Source of the DNA: Neoroseomonas eburnea
GTDB lineage: Bacteria > Pseudomonadota > Alphaproteobacteria > Acetobacterales > Acetobacteraceae
Direction: 5' to 3'
Assembly (NCBI RefSeq): GCF_018129005.1
Contig: NZ_JAAEDL010000027.1
Coordinates: 1 to 64,000, forward strand
Length of the DNA: 64,000 bases
Shown: positions 41,209-49,769 of the stretch, piece by piece
Layout: the number at the start of each line of letters is the position of its first letter
Numbering within the stretch: the stretch's first letter is position 1
Translations under genes and position numbers: made by a program
The notes under the pieces: generated by a model
What the model saw: only the letters and a program-made list of their open reading frames with translations
Database searches by the model: none
Told to the model about the DNA's origin: nothing

Positions 41209-42180
41209 TCAGCCCTTCAGCCGGGAGCGGAGGAGGTAGCGGGAGGTCGCGAGCACGATGAAGGACAGCACGAAGAGGATGAAGCCGAGGGCCAGCAGCG
41301 AGGCGAGCTTGAGGCTGCCGGTCTCGCTCTCGCCGAATTCGAGCGCGACGAGGGAGGCGATGGTGTTGCCCGGCCCGAACAGGCTGCTGCTGATGCGGTT
41401 GGCGTTGCCGATCACGAAGGTGACCGCCATCGTCTCGCCCAGCGCGCGGCCGAGGCCGAGCATGATGCCGCCGACCACCGAGACGCGGGTGTAGGGGATG
41501 ACGACACCCCGCATCACTTCCCAGGTGGTCGCGCCGAGGCCGTAGGCGCTTTCCTTGTAGACCGGGGGCACCTGCTCGAAGACGTCGCGCATCGTCGCGG
41601 CGATGAAGGGCAGGATCATGATGGCGAGGATGAAGGCGGCGGTGAAGATGCCGGTGCCGAAGGGCGCGCCCTGGAACAGGAAGCCGATCAGCGGCAATTC
41701 GCCGACATTGTCGATGATCCAGGGCTGCAGGTGTGTCGCGAAGGCCGGGGCGATCACGAAGAAGCCCCACATGCCGTAGATGATGGACGGCACCGCGGCC
41801 AGCAGCTCGATCGCCGTGCCGACCGGGCGGCGCAGCCAGGCAGGCGCGAGCTCGGTCAGGTAGAAGGCGACGCCGAAGGCGAGCGGCACGGCCAGGATGA
41901 TGGACAGCACGGCAGTGACGATGGTGCCGTAGATGGACACGCCGGCGCCGAACACCTCCTGCACCGGATCCCAGTCCGTCGAGGTGACGAAGGCCAGGCC
42001 GAAGGCGCGGAAGGCCGGCAGGCCGGCGACGAAGAGCTCGATGATGATGGCGCCGAGCAGGAGCAGCACGAAGACGCCGGAGCCCCTGCAGGCCCATTCG
42101 AAGACCGTGTCTCCGAGGTTGCCGGTGCGGCGCGCCGCGCCGGTCGGGATCGGGGAGGATGCGGTTGCGGCCTGGCTCAA
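41209..42180 (-). CDS. pstC: Phosphate ABC transporter permease PstC
   Basis: PstC pairs with PstA in the membrane. The protein has about six TM helices and the permease loop [52 protein letters not shown]. From the TTG at 42180 the product is 323 residues ([10 protein letters not shown]...), close to the usual length. The frame is open further up to an ATG at 42240 that overlaps the pstS stop, but that start would translate through a 24-base hairpin (42209-42232), so I prefer the TTG after it. No strong ribosome site is visible for either. Confidence 0.82.
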   Translation of the reverse strand: MSQAATASSPIPTGAARRTGNLGDTVFEWACRGSGVFVLLLLGAIIIELFVAGLPAFRAFGLAFVTSTDWDPVQEVFGAGVSIYGTIVTAVLSIILAVPLAFGVAFYLTELAPAWLRRPVGTAIELLAAVPSIIYGMWGFFVIAPAFATHLQPWIIDNVGELPLIGFLFQGAPFGTGIFTAAFILAIMILPFIAATMRDVFEQVPPVYKESAYGLGATTWEVMRGVVIPYTRVSVVGGIMLGLGRALGETMAVTFVIGNANRISSSLFGPGNTIASLVALEFGESETGSLKLASLLALGFILFVLSFIVLATSRYLLRSRLKG

Positions 42181-42208
42181 GGGGATCGTCCGTACCGTCA
42201 GGGGGGAA

Positions 42209-42232
42209 GGGGGCCGGCGCGCGCCGGCCCCC
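42209..42232 (-). terminator. Perfect 12-bp hairpin between pstS and pstC
   Basis: GGGGGCCGGCGC (42209-42220) and GCGCCGGCCCCC (42221-42232) are exact inverse complements with no spacer, just after the pstS stop. There is no T-run. Such structures behind pstS genes commonly reduce read-through or protect the pstS part of the message, giving more binding protein than permease. Confidence 0.6.
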
Positions 42233-42239
42233 GCTTTCA

Positions 42240-43259
42240 TCAGGCGCCGAACTGCGCGCGCCAGGCTGCGCGGACCGCGGTCTTGGTCGCTTCCGGCAGC
42301 GGGATGTATTCGAGTTCCTTCGCCAGGTTGTCGCCGTTGGCGAAGCACCAGTCGAAGAAGCGCCGCACATTCGCGCTGCGCGTCGCGTCCGTCGGGTTGG
42401 TCGGCAGCAGGATGAAGGTCGGCGCGACGATCGGCCAGGAATTCGGCCCGGCCTGGTCGATCACGTTGGCCGCGAAGCCGGGAACGGACCAGTCGGCCGC
42501 CGAGGCGGCGGCGAGGAAGCTCTCCTGGTCCGGCTTCACGAAATTGCCCGCCTTGTTGCGGATCTGCGTCGTCACCAGGCGGTTGCTGATGGCGTAGGCG
42601 TTCTCGACATAGCCGATGGCGCCGCGCACCTGGCGGACGGTGCCGGCCACGCCCTCATTGCCGCGCGCGCCGGTGCCGGCGGGGAAGCGGACCGAGGTGC
42701 CGACGCCGACCTTGTCCTTCCATTCCTGCGACACCGCCGCGAGGTAGGACACCCACACGAAGGTCGTGCCCGAGCCGTCGGCGCGGTAGGCCGGCGCGAT
42801 GGCGAGCGAGGGCAGGCTCAGACCCGGGTTGATCTCGACGATGCGCGCATCGTTCCAGCGGGTGATCTTGCCGAGGTAGATGTCGGCGAGGATCGGGCCG
42901 GTCAGCTTGAGCTGGTCGTTCTCGATGCCCGGGATGTTCACGATGGCGACGAGCGAGCCCATCACCGTCGGGAACTGCAGCAGGTTGCCTTCGGTAAGCT
43001 GCTGGGCGGTCAGCGGCGCGTCGGTGGCGCCGAAATCCACCGTGCGGTTGCGGATCTGGTTGATGCCCGCGCCCGAGCCGACCGACTGGTAGTTCACCTG
43101 CATGCCGATGGCGCCGCGGGCGGCCTCGGCCCACTTCTGGTAGACCGGGTTCGGGAAGGTCGCGCCCGCGCCGGTGATCTGCGCGCCCTGGGCGCGCACG
43201 CCGGAAACCGGAAGGCTCAGCGCCGCCCCGGCGCCGAGAAGGAAGGTCCGCCTGTTCAC
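42240..43259 (-). CDS. pstS: Phosphate ABC transporter substrate-binding protein PstS
   Basis: PstS captures phosphate in the periplasm. The 339-residue protein starts with a Tat-type signal (VNRRTFLLGAGAALSLPVSGVRAQ) and then ITGAGATFPNPVYQKWAE, the standard PstS opening. Phosphate-binding residues are in the VGSGAGINQI, DFGATDAPL and RADGSGTTFVW segments. I chose the GTG at 43259 because GAGAG lies upstream and the signal fits. A PHO box (43358-43375) lies upstream on the same strand. Confidence 0.95.
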   Translation of the reverse strand: MNRRTFLLGAGAALSLPVSGVRAQGAQITGAGATFPNPVYQKWAEAARGAIGMQVNYQSVGSGAGINQIRNRTVDFGATDAPLTAQQLTEGNLLQFPTVMGSLVAIVNIPGIENDQLKLTGPILADIYLGKITRWNDARIVEINPGLSLPSLAIAPAYRADGSGTTFVWVSYLAAVSQEWKDKVGVGTSVRFPAGTGARGNEGVAGTVRQVRGAIGYVENAYAISNRLVTTQIRNKAGNFVKPDQESFLAAASAADWSVPGFAANVIDQAGPNSWPIVAPTFILLPTNPTDATRSANVRRFFDWCFANGDNLAKELEYIPLPEATKTAVRAAWRAQFGA

Positions 43260-43357
43260 AGCGTCTCTCTCCGTACAGTGAGAAAACCGTGCCCGCCCCG
43301 GCTGGGGCAACACGGGGCGCTTCTAGGCGGGCCGAAAGTCCTCCCGATTGCAGTTTG

Positions 43358-43375
43358 ATGAAAGAAAGATGACAG
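43358..43375 (-). promoter_or_regulatory. PHO box upstream of pstS
   Basis: On the minus strand the sequence reads CTGTCAT-CTTT-CTTTCAT: two 7-base direct repeats with a 4-base spacer, the PhoB-site arrangement (consensus CTGTCAT-N4-CTGTCAT). It is about 100 bases before the pstS start, so phosphate starvation should activate the whole pst-phoU-phoB operon through PhoB. Confidence 0.8.
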
Positions 43376-43378
43376 TCC

Positions 43379-43405
43379 CTCCGACAACCGGCCGGGTTGT
43401 CGGAG
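43379..43405 (-). terminator. Hairpin between an enoyl-CoA hydratase and the pst operon
   Basis: CTCCGACAACC (43379-43389) pairs with GGTTGTCGGAG (43395-43405), 11 bases each. It stops transcription coming from the leftward enoyl-CoA hydratase gene, 35 bases after its stop codon, and lies immediately before the PHO box, so it keeps the pst operon under its own control. Confidence 0.6.
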
Positions 43406-43439
43406 ACTCACAGGCACCACAACCAAAGGTTGCATTGAC

Positions 43440-44225
43440 CTATTTGTACCAGGCCGGCCGGCGCTTCTCGCGGAACGCCGCAAGCCCTTCCTTGCCCTCC
43501 GCCGAGGCGCGCTGCATCCAGGATTCGTGGGCGAGCAGCGACATCTCCCGCGCCGAGAGCTTCAGCCCATTGGCGCCGAGGAAGGAATCCTTCGTCATCG
43601 CGATCGCGCTCGGGGCGGAGAGCATGGTCTGGTCGATGATCTCGGCAAGGCGCGCATCCGCCTTGTCCGCCGCCACCACCTCGTGCACCAGGCCGATGCG
43701 CAGGGCCTCGGCGGCGTCGAAGCGTTCGCCTGTCAGCGCGTAGCGGCGGGTGTGGCGCAGGCCCATGGCATGGACCATGTGAGTGCTGATCGGGGTGGGC
43801 GCGACGCCGACGCGCACCTCGGTCAGGCCGAAGATCGCCGCCGGCGTCGCGATCGCCACATCGACGCAGCAGACCACGCCACAGCCGCCGCCGAAGCAGG
43901 CGCCATGCACCAGGGCGAAGGTCGGCTTGGGGAATTCGTTGAGCTTCTGCATGGCGGTGGTGGTCGCCATGGAGGCGGCATAGGCCTGCTCCGGACCGTA
44001 GGTCGCTGCCTTGGCCAGCCAGTCGAGGTCCGCCCCGGCCTGGAAGTGCTTGCCGGCGCCGCGGATGACCAGGGCGCGCACGGCGGGGTCGTCGTGCAGC
44101 TTGTCGAGGCCGGCGATCAGCGCGCCGAGCAGGTCCTCGTCATAGGCATTGCCCTTGGCGGGCTTGTTCAGCGTGGCGGTGGCGATGCCGCGGTCGTCGA
44201 CGGACAGCAGGACGGGTTCGGGCAT
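43440..44225 (-). CDS. Enoyl-CoA hydratase-related protein
   Basis: A 261-residue crotonase-fold enzyme for CoA thioesters. The oxyanion-hole elements are GKHFQAGADLDWLAKAATYG and HGACFGGGCGVVCCVDVAIAT, and the C-terminal half is typical. The Cys-rich CFGGGCGVVCCVD is unusual. The pattern resembles methylglutaconyl-CoA hydratases of leucine degradation, which often begin PEPVLLSVDDRGIATATLNKP (inference). GGGAGAG lies six bases before the ATG. It is divergent from the GGT-like gene and stands just upstream of the pst operon. Confidence 0.87.
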   Translation of the reverse strand: MPEPVLLSVDDRGIATATLNKPAKGNAYDEDLLGALIAGLDKLHDDPAVRALVIRGAGKHFQAGADLDWLAKAATYGPEQAYAASMATTTAMQKLNEFPKPTFALVHGACFGGGCGVVCCVDVAIATPAAIFGLTEVRVGVAPTPISTHMVHAMGLRHTRRYALTGERFDAAEALRIGLVHEVVAADKADARLAEIIDQTMLSAPSAIAMTKDSFLGANGLKLSAREMSLLAHESWMQRASAEGKEGLAAFREKRRPAWYK

Positions 44226-44342
44226 GGGCGTCTCTCCCTCGTGGATGTGGCATCCTTGCCGCCGGGCGGCGCCGCGCCAAGCCGGCGTTGACGCATGGCC
44301 GAAGCGCGCGGAGGCTTGCCGCACCGCCGGAGGAACCCTGCC

Positions 44343-46046
44343 ATGACCGCCACACGCCCGACCCTGTCCGGCCCGCGCCATGCCGTCTCGGCCGGCCACT
44401 ACCTGGCCGCGACGGCCGGCAGCGCCGTGCTGGAGGCCGGCGGCAATGCGGTGGATGCGGGCTGCGCGGCCGGCATCGCCCTCGGGGTCCTGCTGCCGGA
44501 CCTGGTCAATGTGGCTGGCGTCGCGCCGATCATGATCCGCATGGCCGACGGCACGGTGGAGACCATCGCCGGCCTCGGCCATTGGCCGCGCGCGCTGCCG
44601 CCCGATGTCTTCATGCGCGAGCATGGCGGCAGGATCCCGGACGGGGTGCGCCGCACCGTCGTGCCGGCGGCGCCGGATGCCTGGATCACCGCGCTCGAAC
44701 GGCACGGCACCATGGGGTTCGGCGATGTCGCGCACCACGCCATCCGCTACGCGGCGGAGGGCTTCGCCGTCTTCCCGCTGCTCGCCGAGACCGTCGCGGC
44801 GCACCGCGAGGACTACGCCCGCTATCCCTCCAACGCCGCCATCTTCCTCCCGGGCGGGGAGCCGCCGCGGGTCGGCGAGCGCTTCGTACAGTCCGATCTC
44901 GCCCGCACCCTGGCCTACATGGTGGAGGAGGAGCGCCGCGCCGCCGCGACGGGTGGGCGGATGGCCGGGCTTGCCGCCGCGCATGCTGCCTTCTACCGCG
45001 GCGACATCGCCCGCGAGGTCGTCCGCTTCATCCAGGCGGAGGGCGGCTTCCTCTCCATGGAGGACATGGCGGGCTTCCGCTCCCGGCTGGAACCCGCCGT
45101 CGCGCGCGGCTGGCGCGGCCATACGCTGCTGGCCTGCGGGCCCTGGTGCCAGGGGCCGGCGCTGACGCAGGCCCTGCTGCTGATGGAGCGCGCCGGCTTC
45201 GACGGGCTGCGGCACAATTCCGTCGACTACCTCCACCTGCTCACCGAATGCGTGAAGGCCGCCATGGCCGACCGCGAATACCATTTCGGCGATCCGCGCT
45301 TCACGCCGGTGCCGCTCGACGAACTGCTGTCGGAGGAGCACCTCGACGCCCGCCTGCGCCAGATCGACCCCCGCCACGCGCATCCTTCCATGTATCCGCC
45401 GCTGCTGGGGCAGGGCACGCCGGCGGATGGGCCGCAGCGCGCCGACCTGCCGAAGGTGGAGGCCGACACCTCCTACGTCGCGGTGGTGGACCGCTGGGGC
45501 AATGCGTTCAGCGCGACGCCCTCCGACGGATCGTGGAATTCGCCGGTGGTGCCGGGGCTCGGCATCATCCCGTCCAATCGCGGCAGCCAGTCGCGGCCGG
45601 ACCCGGCGCATCCCTCCGGCGTCGCGCCGGGCAAGCGGCCGCGGCTGACGCCGAACCCGGCGATGGTCGTCACCGCGGATGGCGGCGTCATGCCCTTCGG
45701 CACGCCGGGCGGCGACGTGCAGATCCAGGCCATGCTCCAGGTCATGCTGAACGTCTTCCACTTCGGCATGGAGCTGCAGGAGGCGATCGAGGCGCCGCGC
45801 ATCGCGTCCTATGCCTTCCCGTCCTCCTTCGCGCCCTTCGACTACTTCCCGGCCCGCGTCGCGGTGGAGGCGCGCATCGCGCGATCCGTGCGCGACGGGC
45901 TCTCGGCGCGCGGGCATGAGGTGAAGGAGTGGCCGGAGATCACCTGGCTCGCCGGCAGTGTCGAGGCGGTGCTGTCCGACCCCAAGGCGGGGCTGGTGCG
46001 TGCCGGCGCCGATCCGCGCCGGCCTGCCTACGCCATCGCCGGATGA
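44343..46046 (+). CDS. Gamma-glutamyltransferase family protein
   Basis: A 567-residue Ntn-hydrolase precursor. Family features include HAVSAGHYLAATAGSAVLEAGGNAVDAGCAAGIALGV at the N-terminus, GHEV-type and LTEC motifs in the large domain, and the predicted autocleavage before T376 in VEADTSYVAVVDRWGNAFSATPSDGSWNSPVV, where T376 becomes the nucleophile. The usual TTH is TSY here, as in many acylase-like members. No signal peptide is seen, unlike periplasmic GGT. GGAGGAA is seven bases before the ATG. It may act on a gamma-glutamyl or acyl amide substrate; the true substrate is unknown. Confidence 0.87.
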   Translation: MTATRPTLSGPRHAVSAGHYLAATAGSAVLEAGGNAVDAGCAAGIALGVLLPDLVNVAGVAPIMIRMADGTVETIAGLGHWPRALPPDVFMREHGGRIPDGVRRTVVPAAPDAWITALERHGTMGFGDVAHHAIRYAAEGFAVFPLLAETVAAHREDYARYPSNAAIFLPGGEPPRVGERFVQSDLARTLAYMVEEERRAAATGGRMAGLAAAHAAFYRGDIAREVVRFIQAEGGFLSMEDMAGFRSRLEPAVARGWRGHTLLACGPWCQGPALTQALLLMERAGFDGLRHNSVDYLHLLTECVKAAMADREYHFGDPRFTPVPLDELLSEEHLDARLRQIDPRHAHPSMYPPLLGQGTPADGPQRADLPKVEADTSYVAVVDRWGNAFSATPSDGSWNSPVVPGLGIIPSNRGSQSRPDPAHPSGVAPGKRPRLTPNPAMVVTADGGVMPFGTPGGDVQIQAMLQVMLNVFHFGMELQEAIEAPRIASYAFPSSFAPFDYFPARVAVEARIARSVRDGLSARGHEVKEWPEITWLAGSVEAVLSDPKAGLVRAGADPRRPAYAIAG

Positions 46047-46134
46047 CGCGGGCGGCGCCCCCGCCGGCCAGGGCGGCGACGCCGCGCCAGGAGTGAGGCT
46101 TGCCGCGCATCGCGGGCGGGCCATGTCTTGCAGC

Positions 46135-46857
46135 ATGGAACGACACGCGATGCGGCGCCGCGCGGCGCTGGCGCTGCCGGGGGCGCTGGCGCCCGGCCTC
46201 GCGGCCACGCAGGCCGCGCCGGTGGTGGACCTTCTGCTCGTGCTGGCGATGGACGCCTCCGGCTCGATCGACGCCGACGAGTTCCGCCTCCAGCGGGAAG
46301 GATTGGCGGACTCGGTGACGGATCCGGCGGTGCTCGCGGCGGTCGCCTCGAAGCCGCGCGGCGCCATCGCGGTGGCGGTGGTCGAATGGGGCAGCCCGGG
46401 CGCGCCGGTGACGGCGGTGGAATGGATGGCGGTGCGCGATGCGGCGTCGGCCCGGGCGCTGGCGGCGGCGATCCGGACCGCGCCGCGGTCCGGCCAGTCC
46501 TACAACGCGATAGGCGATGCCATCGCGCATTCCGCGGCGCTGATCGCCGCCGCGCCGTTCCGCAGCGAGGACCGCGTGATCGACGTGGCGGGGGACGGAC
46601 CCGACCTGCGGTCCGTCACGCCGGCCGCGGTGGCGCGCGATGCAGCCGTCGAGCACGGCATCACGGTGAATGCGCTGGCCATCGAGGTCGCGCCCGTCAC
46701 GCGCTTCGGCGAGCCGCTTCGCCTGCACTACGAACGGGAGGTGATCGGCGGCCCGGGCGCCTTCGTCATCGTCGCGGAGGCCCGGCGCGATTTCGCGCGG
46801 GCGATGCGGGCGAAGCTGATCCGCGAGATCGCGGCGCGGCCGCGGGGCATCGGGTGA
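46135..46857 (+). CDS. DUF1194 (von Willebrand A-like) secreted protein
   Basis: A 240-residue protein with a signal peptide (MERHAMRRRAALALPGALAPGLAATQAAP) and a VWA-like domain. It begins VDLLLVLAMDASGSIDADEFRLQREG, where DASGS is a MIDAS-like metal site, and RVIDVAGDGPDLRSVTP gives the later T/D positions. The family is DUF1194. Its function is unknown; it probably binds a partner in the periplasm. ATGs at 46123 and 46150 are also possible. It converges on the enolase-type gene, with 24 bases between. Confidence 0.83.
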   Translation: MERHAMRRRAALALPGALAPGLAATQAAPVVDLLLVLAMDASGSIDADEFRLQREGLADSVTDPAVLAAVASKPRGAIAVAVVEWGSPGAPVTAVEWMAVRDAASARALAAAIRTAPRSGQSYNAIGDAIAHSAALIAAAPFRSEDRVIDVAGDGPDLRSVTPAAVARDAAVEHGITVNALAIEVAPVTRFGEPLRLHYEREVIGGPGAFVIVAEARRDFARAMRAKLIREIAARPRGIG

Positions 46858-46881
46858 ACCCTCCGCCGGACGCGCCGCCGG

Positions 46882-48018
46882 TCAGACGTATCCCGGACCC
46901 TCGATCGGCGGGTTCGCGGCGAGGAAGCCCTCATCCACTTCCACGCCGATGCCGGGCGCCGCGTTCGGCCGCACATGCCCGTCGCCGCCGATCGTCCAGG
47001 GCGTGCTGCCGAGCTCGTCGCGGAAGCGGTTGGCCTTCGAGATGTCGGCCTCGAAGTACCCGCCATTCTCGATGGCGGCGAGGAAGTGGATCGACGCCGC
47101 CTGGTTCACGCCGGTCATCGACGAATGCGGGTGGATCGGGATCTTGTAGGCGGAGGCCATGGCGGCGATGCGCAGCGCCTCGGTGATGCCGCCGCACTTG
47201 GACAGGTCCGGCTGCCAGATGGTGATGACGCCGTCCTCGAGCACGCGGGTGAACTCGTACCGCGTGAAGTGGTTCTCTCCGGCCGCGAGCGGCGTGCTGC
47301 CGTAGCCGCGCGCCTGGGAATAGGAATGGTGGTCGTGGGCGGGGAAGGGCTCCTCGAGCCAGCCGATGTTGAGCCGGTCCATCTCCGGCATCACCTGGCG
47401 CACCTGGTCGACCGAGTAGCCGATATTCGCGTCGGTCAGGATGACGAGCTCCTTGCCGAAGGCGTCGCGCACCGCCTCCATGCGCGCCACGTCGTCCTTC
47501 ACCGTGTCGCCGACGCGCAGCTTCACCGCGCGGTAGCCGGCCTCGACATGGGGCGCGGCCTCGTCGATCAGCGCGACGGGGTCCTGGTAGCCGAGCGCGA
47601 CGCCGCCGGCATAGGCCGGCACCGCGCGCGCCGATCCGCCGAGCAGTCGACACAGCGGCAGGTTCAGCGCCTTCCCCTTGGCATCCCACAGCGCCATGTC
47701 GATGCCCGACATCGCCATGGCGCAGGCCGCGCCCATGCCGTGGCTCGCGAGCTGGTACTTGTAGATGCGCGCATTGATGCCGGTGGTATCGAAGGCATCC
47801 ATGCCCAGGATGAGCTGGCGCAGCGTCGTCTCGATCAGCTTGGCGATTGCGGTGTGCGCGCGGCCGTGATGGCTTTCGCCCCAGCCGGTGATGCCGTCCT
47901 CGGTGATGACCTTCACCATCACGGCATCGCGCTTGACCGCCTGGCCGATGCCGAGGCGCGGGCCGCCCTGCGGCAGCGGGAAGGAGGTCGGGAAGGCGCG
48001 CACATCCACGATCTTCAT
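46882..48018 (-). CDS. Enolase-superfamily enzyme (mandelate racemase group)
   Basis: A 378-residue two-domain enzyme that would abstract a proton next to a carboxylate. The barrel carries K166-x-R168 (AVKLRVG), metal ligands D196 (TDANIG), E222 (WLEEPF) and E248 (AAGENH), the D271 of WQPD, and H298 in IPIHPHSS: a His-Asp dyad of the mandelate-racemase type. Dehydratases of sugar acids and racemases share this arrangement, so the exact reaction is open. It is divergent from the AtzG-like/amidase pair, 95 bases away. Confidence 0.88.
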   Translation of the reverse strand: MKIVDVRAFPTSFPLPQGGPRLGIGQAVKRDAVMVKVITEDGITGWGESHHGRAHTAIAKLIETTLRQLILGMDAFDTTGINARIYKYQLASHGMGAACAMAMSGIDMALWDAKGKALNLPLCRLLGGSARAVPAYAGGVALGYQDPVALIDEAAPHVEAGYRAVKLRVGDTVKDDVARMEAVRDAFGKELVILTDANIGYSVDQVRQVMPEMDRLNIGWLEEPFPAHDHHSYSQARGYGSTPLAAGENHFTRYEFTRVLEDGVITIWQPDLSKCGGITEALRIAAMASAYKIPIHPHSSMTGVNQAASIHFLAAIENGGYFEADISKANRFRDELGSTPWTIGGDGHVRPNAAPGIGVEVDEGFLAANPPIEGPGYV

Positions 48019-48113
48019 CGGTGTCGTTTCCTCGTGTCGTTACGCGGAGGCTGCCAGCCGGGCACGGTGTTTGCAAACCCCTCCGCGGGGGCCAGCATCC
48101 AAGGGCCCTGATC

Positions 48114-48335
48114 ATGGAGAGCACCAGCATGGCGACTGATCCCGTTCCGCTGTCGATGGAGGCGATCCGCCTCTGGTCCGGCGTCGAGTGCCCGAGCCCC
48201 GCCGGCAAGCGAGGCCTCGAGGACTTCGCCGCGCTGATCACGGAATTCGAGGCGGTGCGCGGCACGCTGGTGTTCGAGGACGAGCCCTCGACCTTCGAGG
48301 CCGCGCTGCGCGCCGAGCAGGAGCCCGAGGCATGA
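48114..48335 (+). CDS. AtzG-like small partner of the amidase
   Basis: A 73-residue acidic helical protein (MESTSMATDPVPLSMEAIRLWSGVECPSPAGKRGLEDFAALITEFEAVRGTLVFEDEPSTFEAALRAE). Size, position and the ending FEDEPSTFEAALRAEQEPEA resemble AtzG/GatC-like proteins that associate with amidases such as AtzE. The ATG at 48114 or 48129 could be used. It overlaps the amidase start by four bases (ATGA), so the two are translated together. The match to AtzG is from memory, so it is moderate. Confidence 0.62.
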   Translation: MESTSMATDPVPLSMEAIRLWSGVECPSPAGKRGLEDFAALITEFEAVRGTLVFEDEPSTFEAALRAEQEPEA

Positions 48336-49741
48336 CCGACCTCGCGACGCTGTCCGTCACCGAAGCGGCGGATGCCTTCGCCAAGGGCGAGGCGACCGCG
48401 GAGGCCCTGGTGCGGGCGAGCCTCGCGCGCATCGACGCGCATGACGGCAAGGTGAACGCCGTCATCCGCCTGGACCGCGAGGCGGCGCTGGAAGCCGCCG
48501 CGGCGCAGGACAAGGCGCGCGCCGGCGGCGTGCGGCTCGGTGCGCTCGCCGGCGTGCCGATGATGCACAAGGACATGTACTACCGTGCCGGAAAGGTGAG
48601 CAGTTGCGGCTCCAAGATCCGCAAGGGCTTCAGGCCGACGGTGACGGCGACGGTGCTGCGGAAGCTGGATGCCGCCGGCGCCATCGACATGGGCACGCTG
48701 AACATGGCCGAGTTCGCGCAGAACCCGACCGGCCACAACGCGCATTTCGGCGACTGCCGCAATCCGTGGAACCTGGCCTACTGCACGGGCGGGTCGTCCT
48801 CGGGCTCCGGCGCCGGCGTGGCGGCGCGCTTCTTCGCCGCCGCACTCGGCTCCGACACCGGCGGCTCGATCCGCCTGCCGGCGGGCATCTGCGGCGTGAC
48901 CGGCATCAAGGGCACGCAGACGCGCGTCTCGCGCGCGGGGGTGATGCCGCTGTCCTTCTCGATGGACAATGTCGGGCCGCTGACGCGCACGGCGCGCGAC
49001 GCGGCGCGCATCATGACGGTGATCGCCGGGCAGGACCCGCTCGATGCGACCAGCGCGCCGGAGGCGGTGCCGGACTACGAGGCGGCGCTGACCGGCGACC
49101 TGCGCGGCATCTCCCTTGCCGTGCCGCGCGAATGGTTCTTCGACGGCGCCGACGAGGTCGTGGTGAAGGGCTTCGAGTCGGCGCTCGAGGTGCTGAAGGC
49201 GCGCGGGGCGAAGGTGGACTACGTGTCCTGCCCCTCGCTGCGCGCGATCGGCACCTATGTCTCCGTGGTCAGCCGCGTGGAGGGCGCGACCATCCACGCC
49301 AACTGGATGCGCGAGCATCCGGGCGACTACGCCATCCATCTCTCGGGCCGGCTCTTCGGCGGCTACGCCATCCCGGGGCACTACTATGTCGAGGCGCTGT
49401 CCCGCCGCGGGCCGCTGCTGCGCCAGTTCTGCAAGGAGGCCTTCGCCGGCCACCAGATCGTCGCCACCCCGACGCTGCGCATGCGCGTGCCGACGCTGGC
49501 GGAGACCGACATCGATGCCGACACCGCCAACTGGGCGCGGCACATGGCGGTCTCGGCCAATACCCGGCCGTTCAACTACCTCGGCATCCCGACGGTCAGC
49601 GTGCCCTGCGGCTTCGACGACCGCGGGCTGCCGATCGGCATGCAGCTCTCGGCCCGGCCCTTCGCCGAAGGCCGCGCGCTGCAGGCGGCGGATGCCTACC
49701 AGCGGGACACCGACTGGCACGCGCGCGTGCCGGTGCTGTAG
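48332..49741 (+). CDS. Amidase-signature enzyme
   Basis: A 469-residue amidase of the AS family that hydrolyses amides with a Ser-cisSer-Lys triad: K80 in GVPMMHKDMYY, the cis Ser in GGSSSGSGAGVAARFFAAALGSDTGGSI, and nucleophile S179 in DTGGSI. Followed by ICGVTGIKGT. Length is normal. With the small AtzG-like protein it resembles GatA- or AtzE-type amidases, but the substrate is unknown. Stops 28 bases before the stop of the convergent ThDP enzyme gene. Confidence 0.9.
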   Translation: MTDLATLSVTEAADAFAKGEATAEALVRASLARIDAHDGKVNAVIRLDREAALEAAAAQDKARAGGVRLGALAGVPMMHKDMYYRAGKVSSCGSKIRKGFRPTVTATVLRKLDAAGAIDMGTLNMAEFAQNPTGHNAHFGDCRNPWNLAYCTGGSSSGSGAGVAARFFAAALGSDTGGSIRLPAGICGVTGIKGTQTRVSRAGVMPLSFSMDNVGPLTRTARDAARIMTVIAGQDPLDATSAPEAVPDYEAALTGDLRGISLAVPREWFFDGADEVVVKGFESALEVLKARGAKVDYVSCPSLRAIGTYVSVVSRVEGATIHANWMREHPGDYAIHLSGRLFGGYAIPGHYYVEALSRRGPLLRQFCKEAFAGHQIVATPTLRMRVPTLAETDIDADTANWARHMAVSANTRPFNYLGIPTVSVPCGFDDRGLPIGMQLSARPFAEGRALQAADAYQRDTDWHARVPVL

Positions 49742-49769
49742 CGCGCGACCCGCCGACAGGACGGGCGTG

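Noticed and set aside
42240-42348. PstC translated from the ATG at 42240 or from still further upstream
   Set aside because: The extra N-terminal residues are encoded by the hairpin region or by the pstS 3' end and do not look like PstC.
43422-43434. Short palindrome CAACC/GGTTG just after the enoyl-CoA hydratase stop
   Set aside because: Only a five-base stem; the 11-base hairpin at 43379-43405 is the better terminator.
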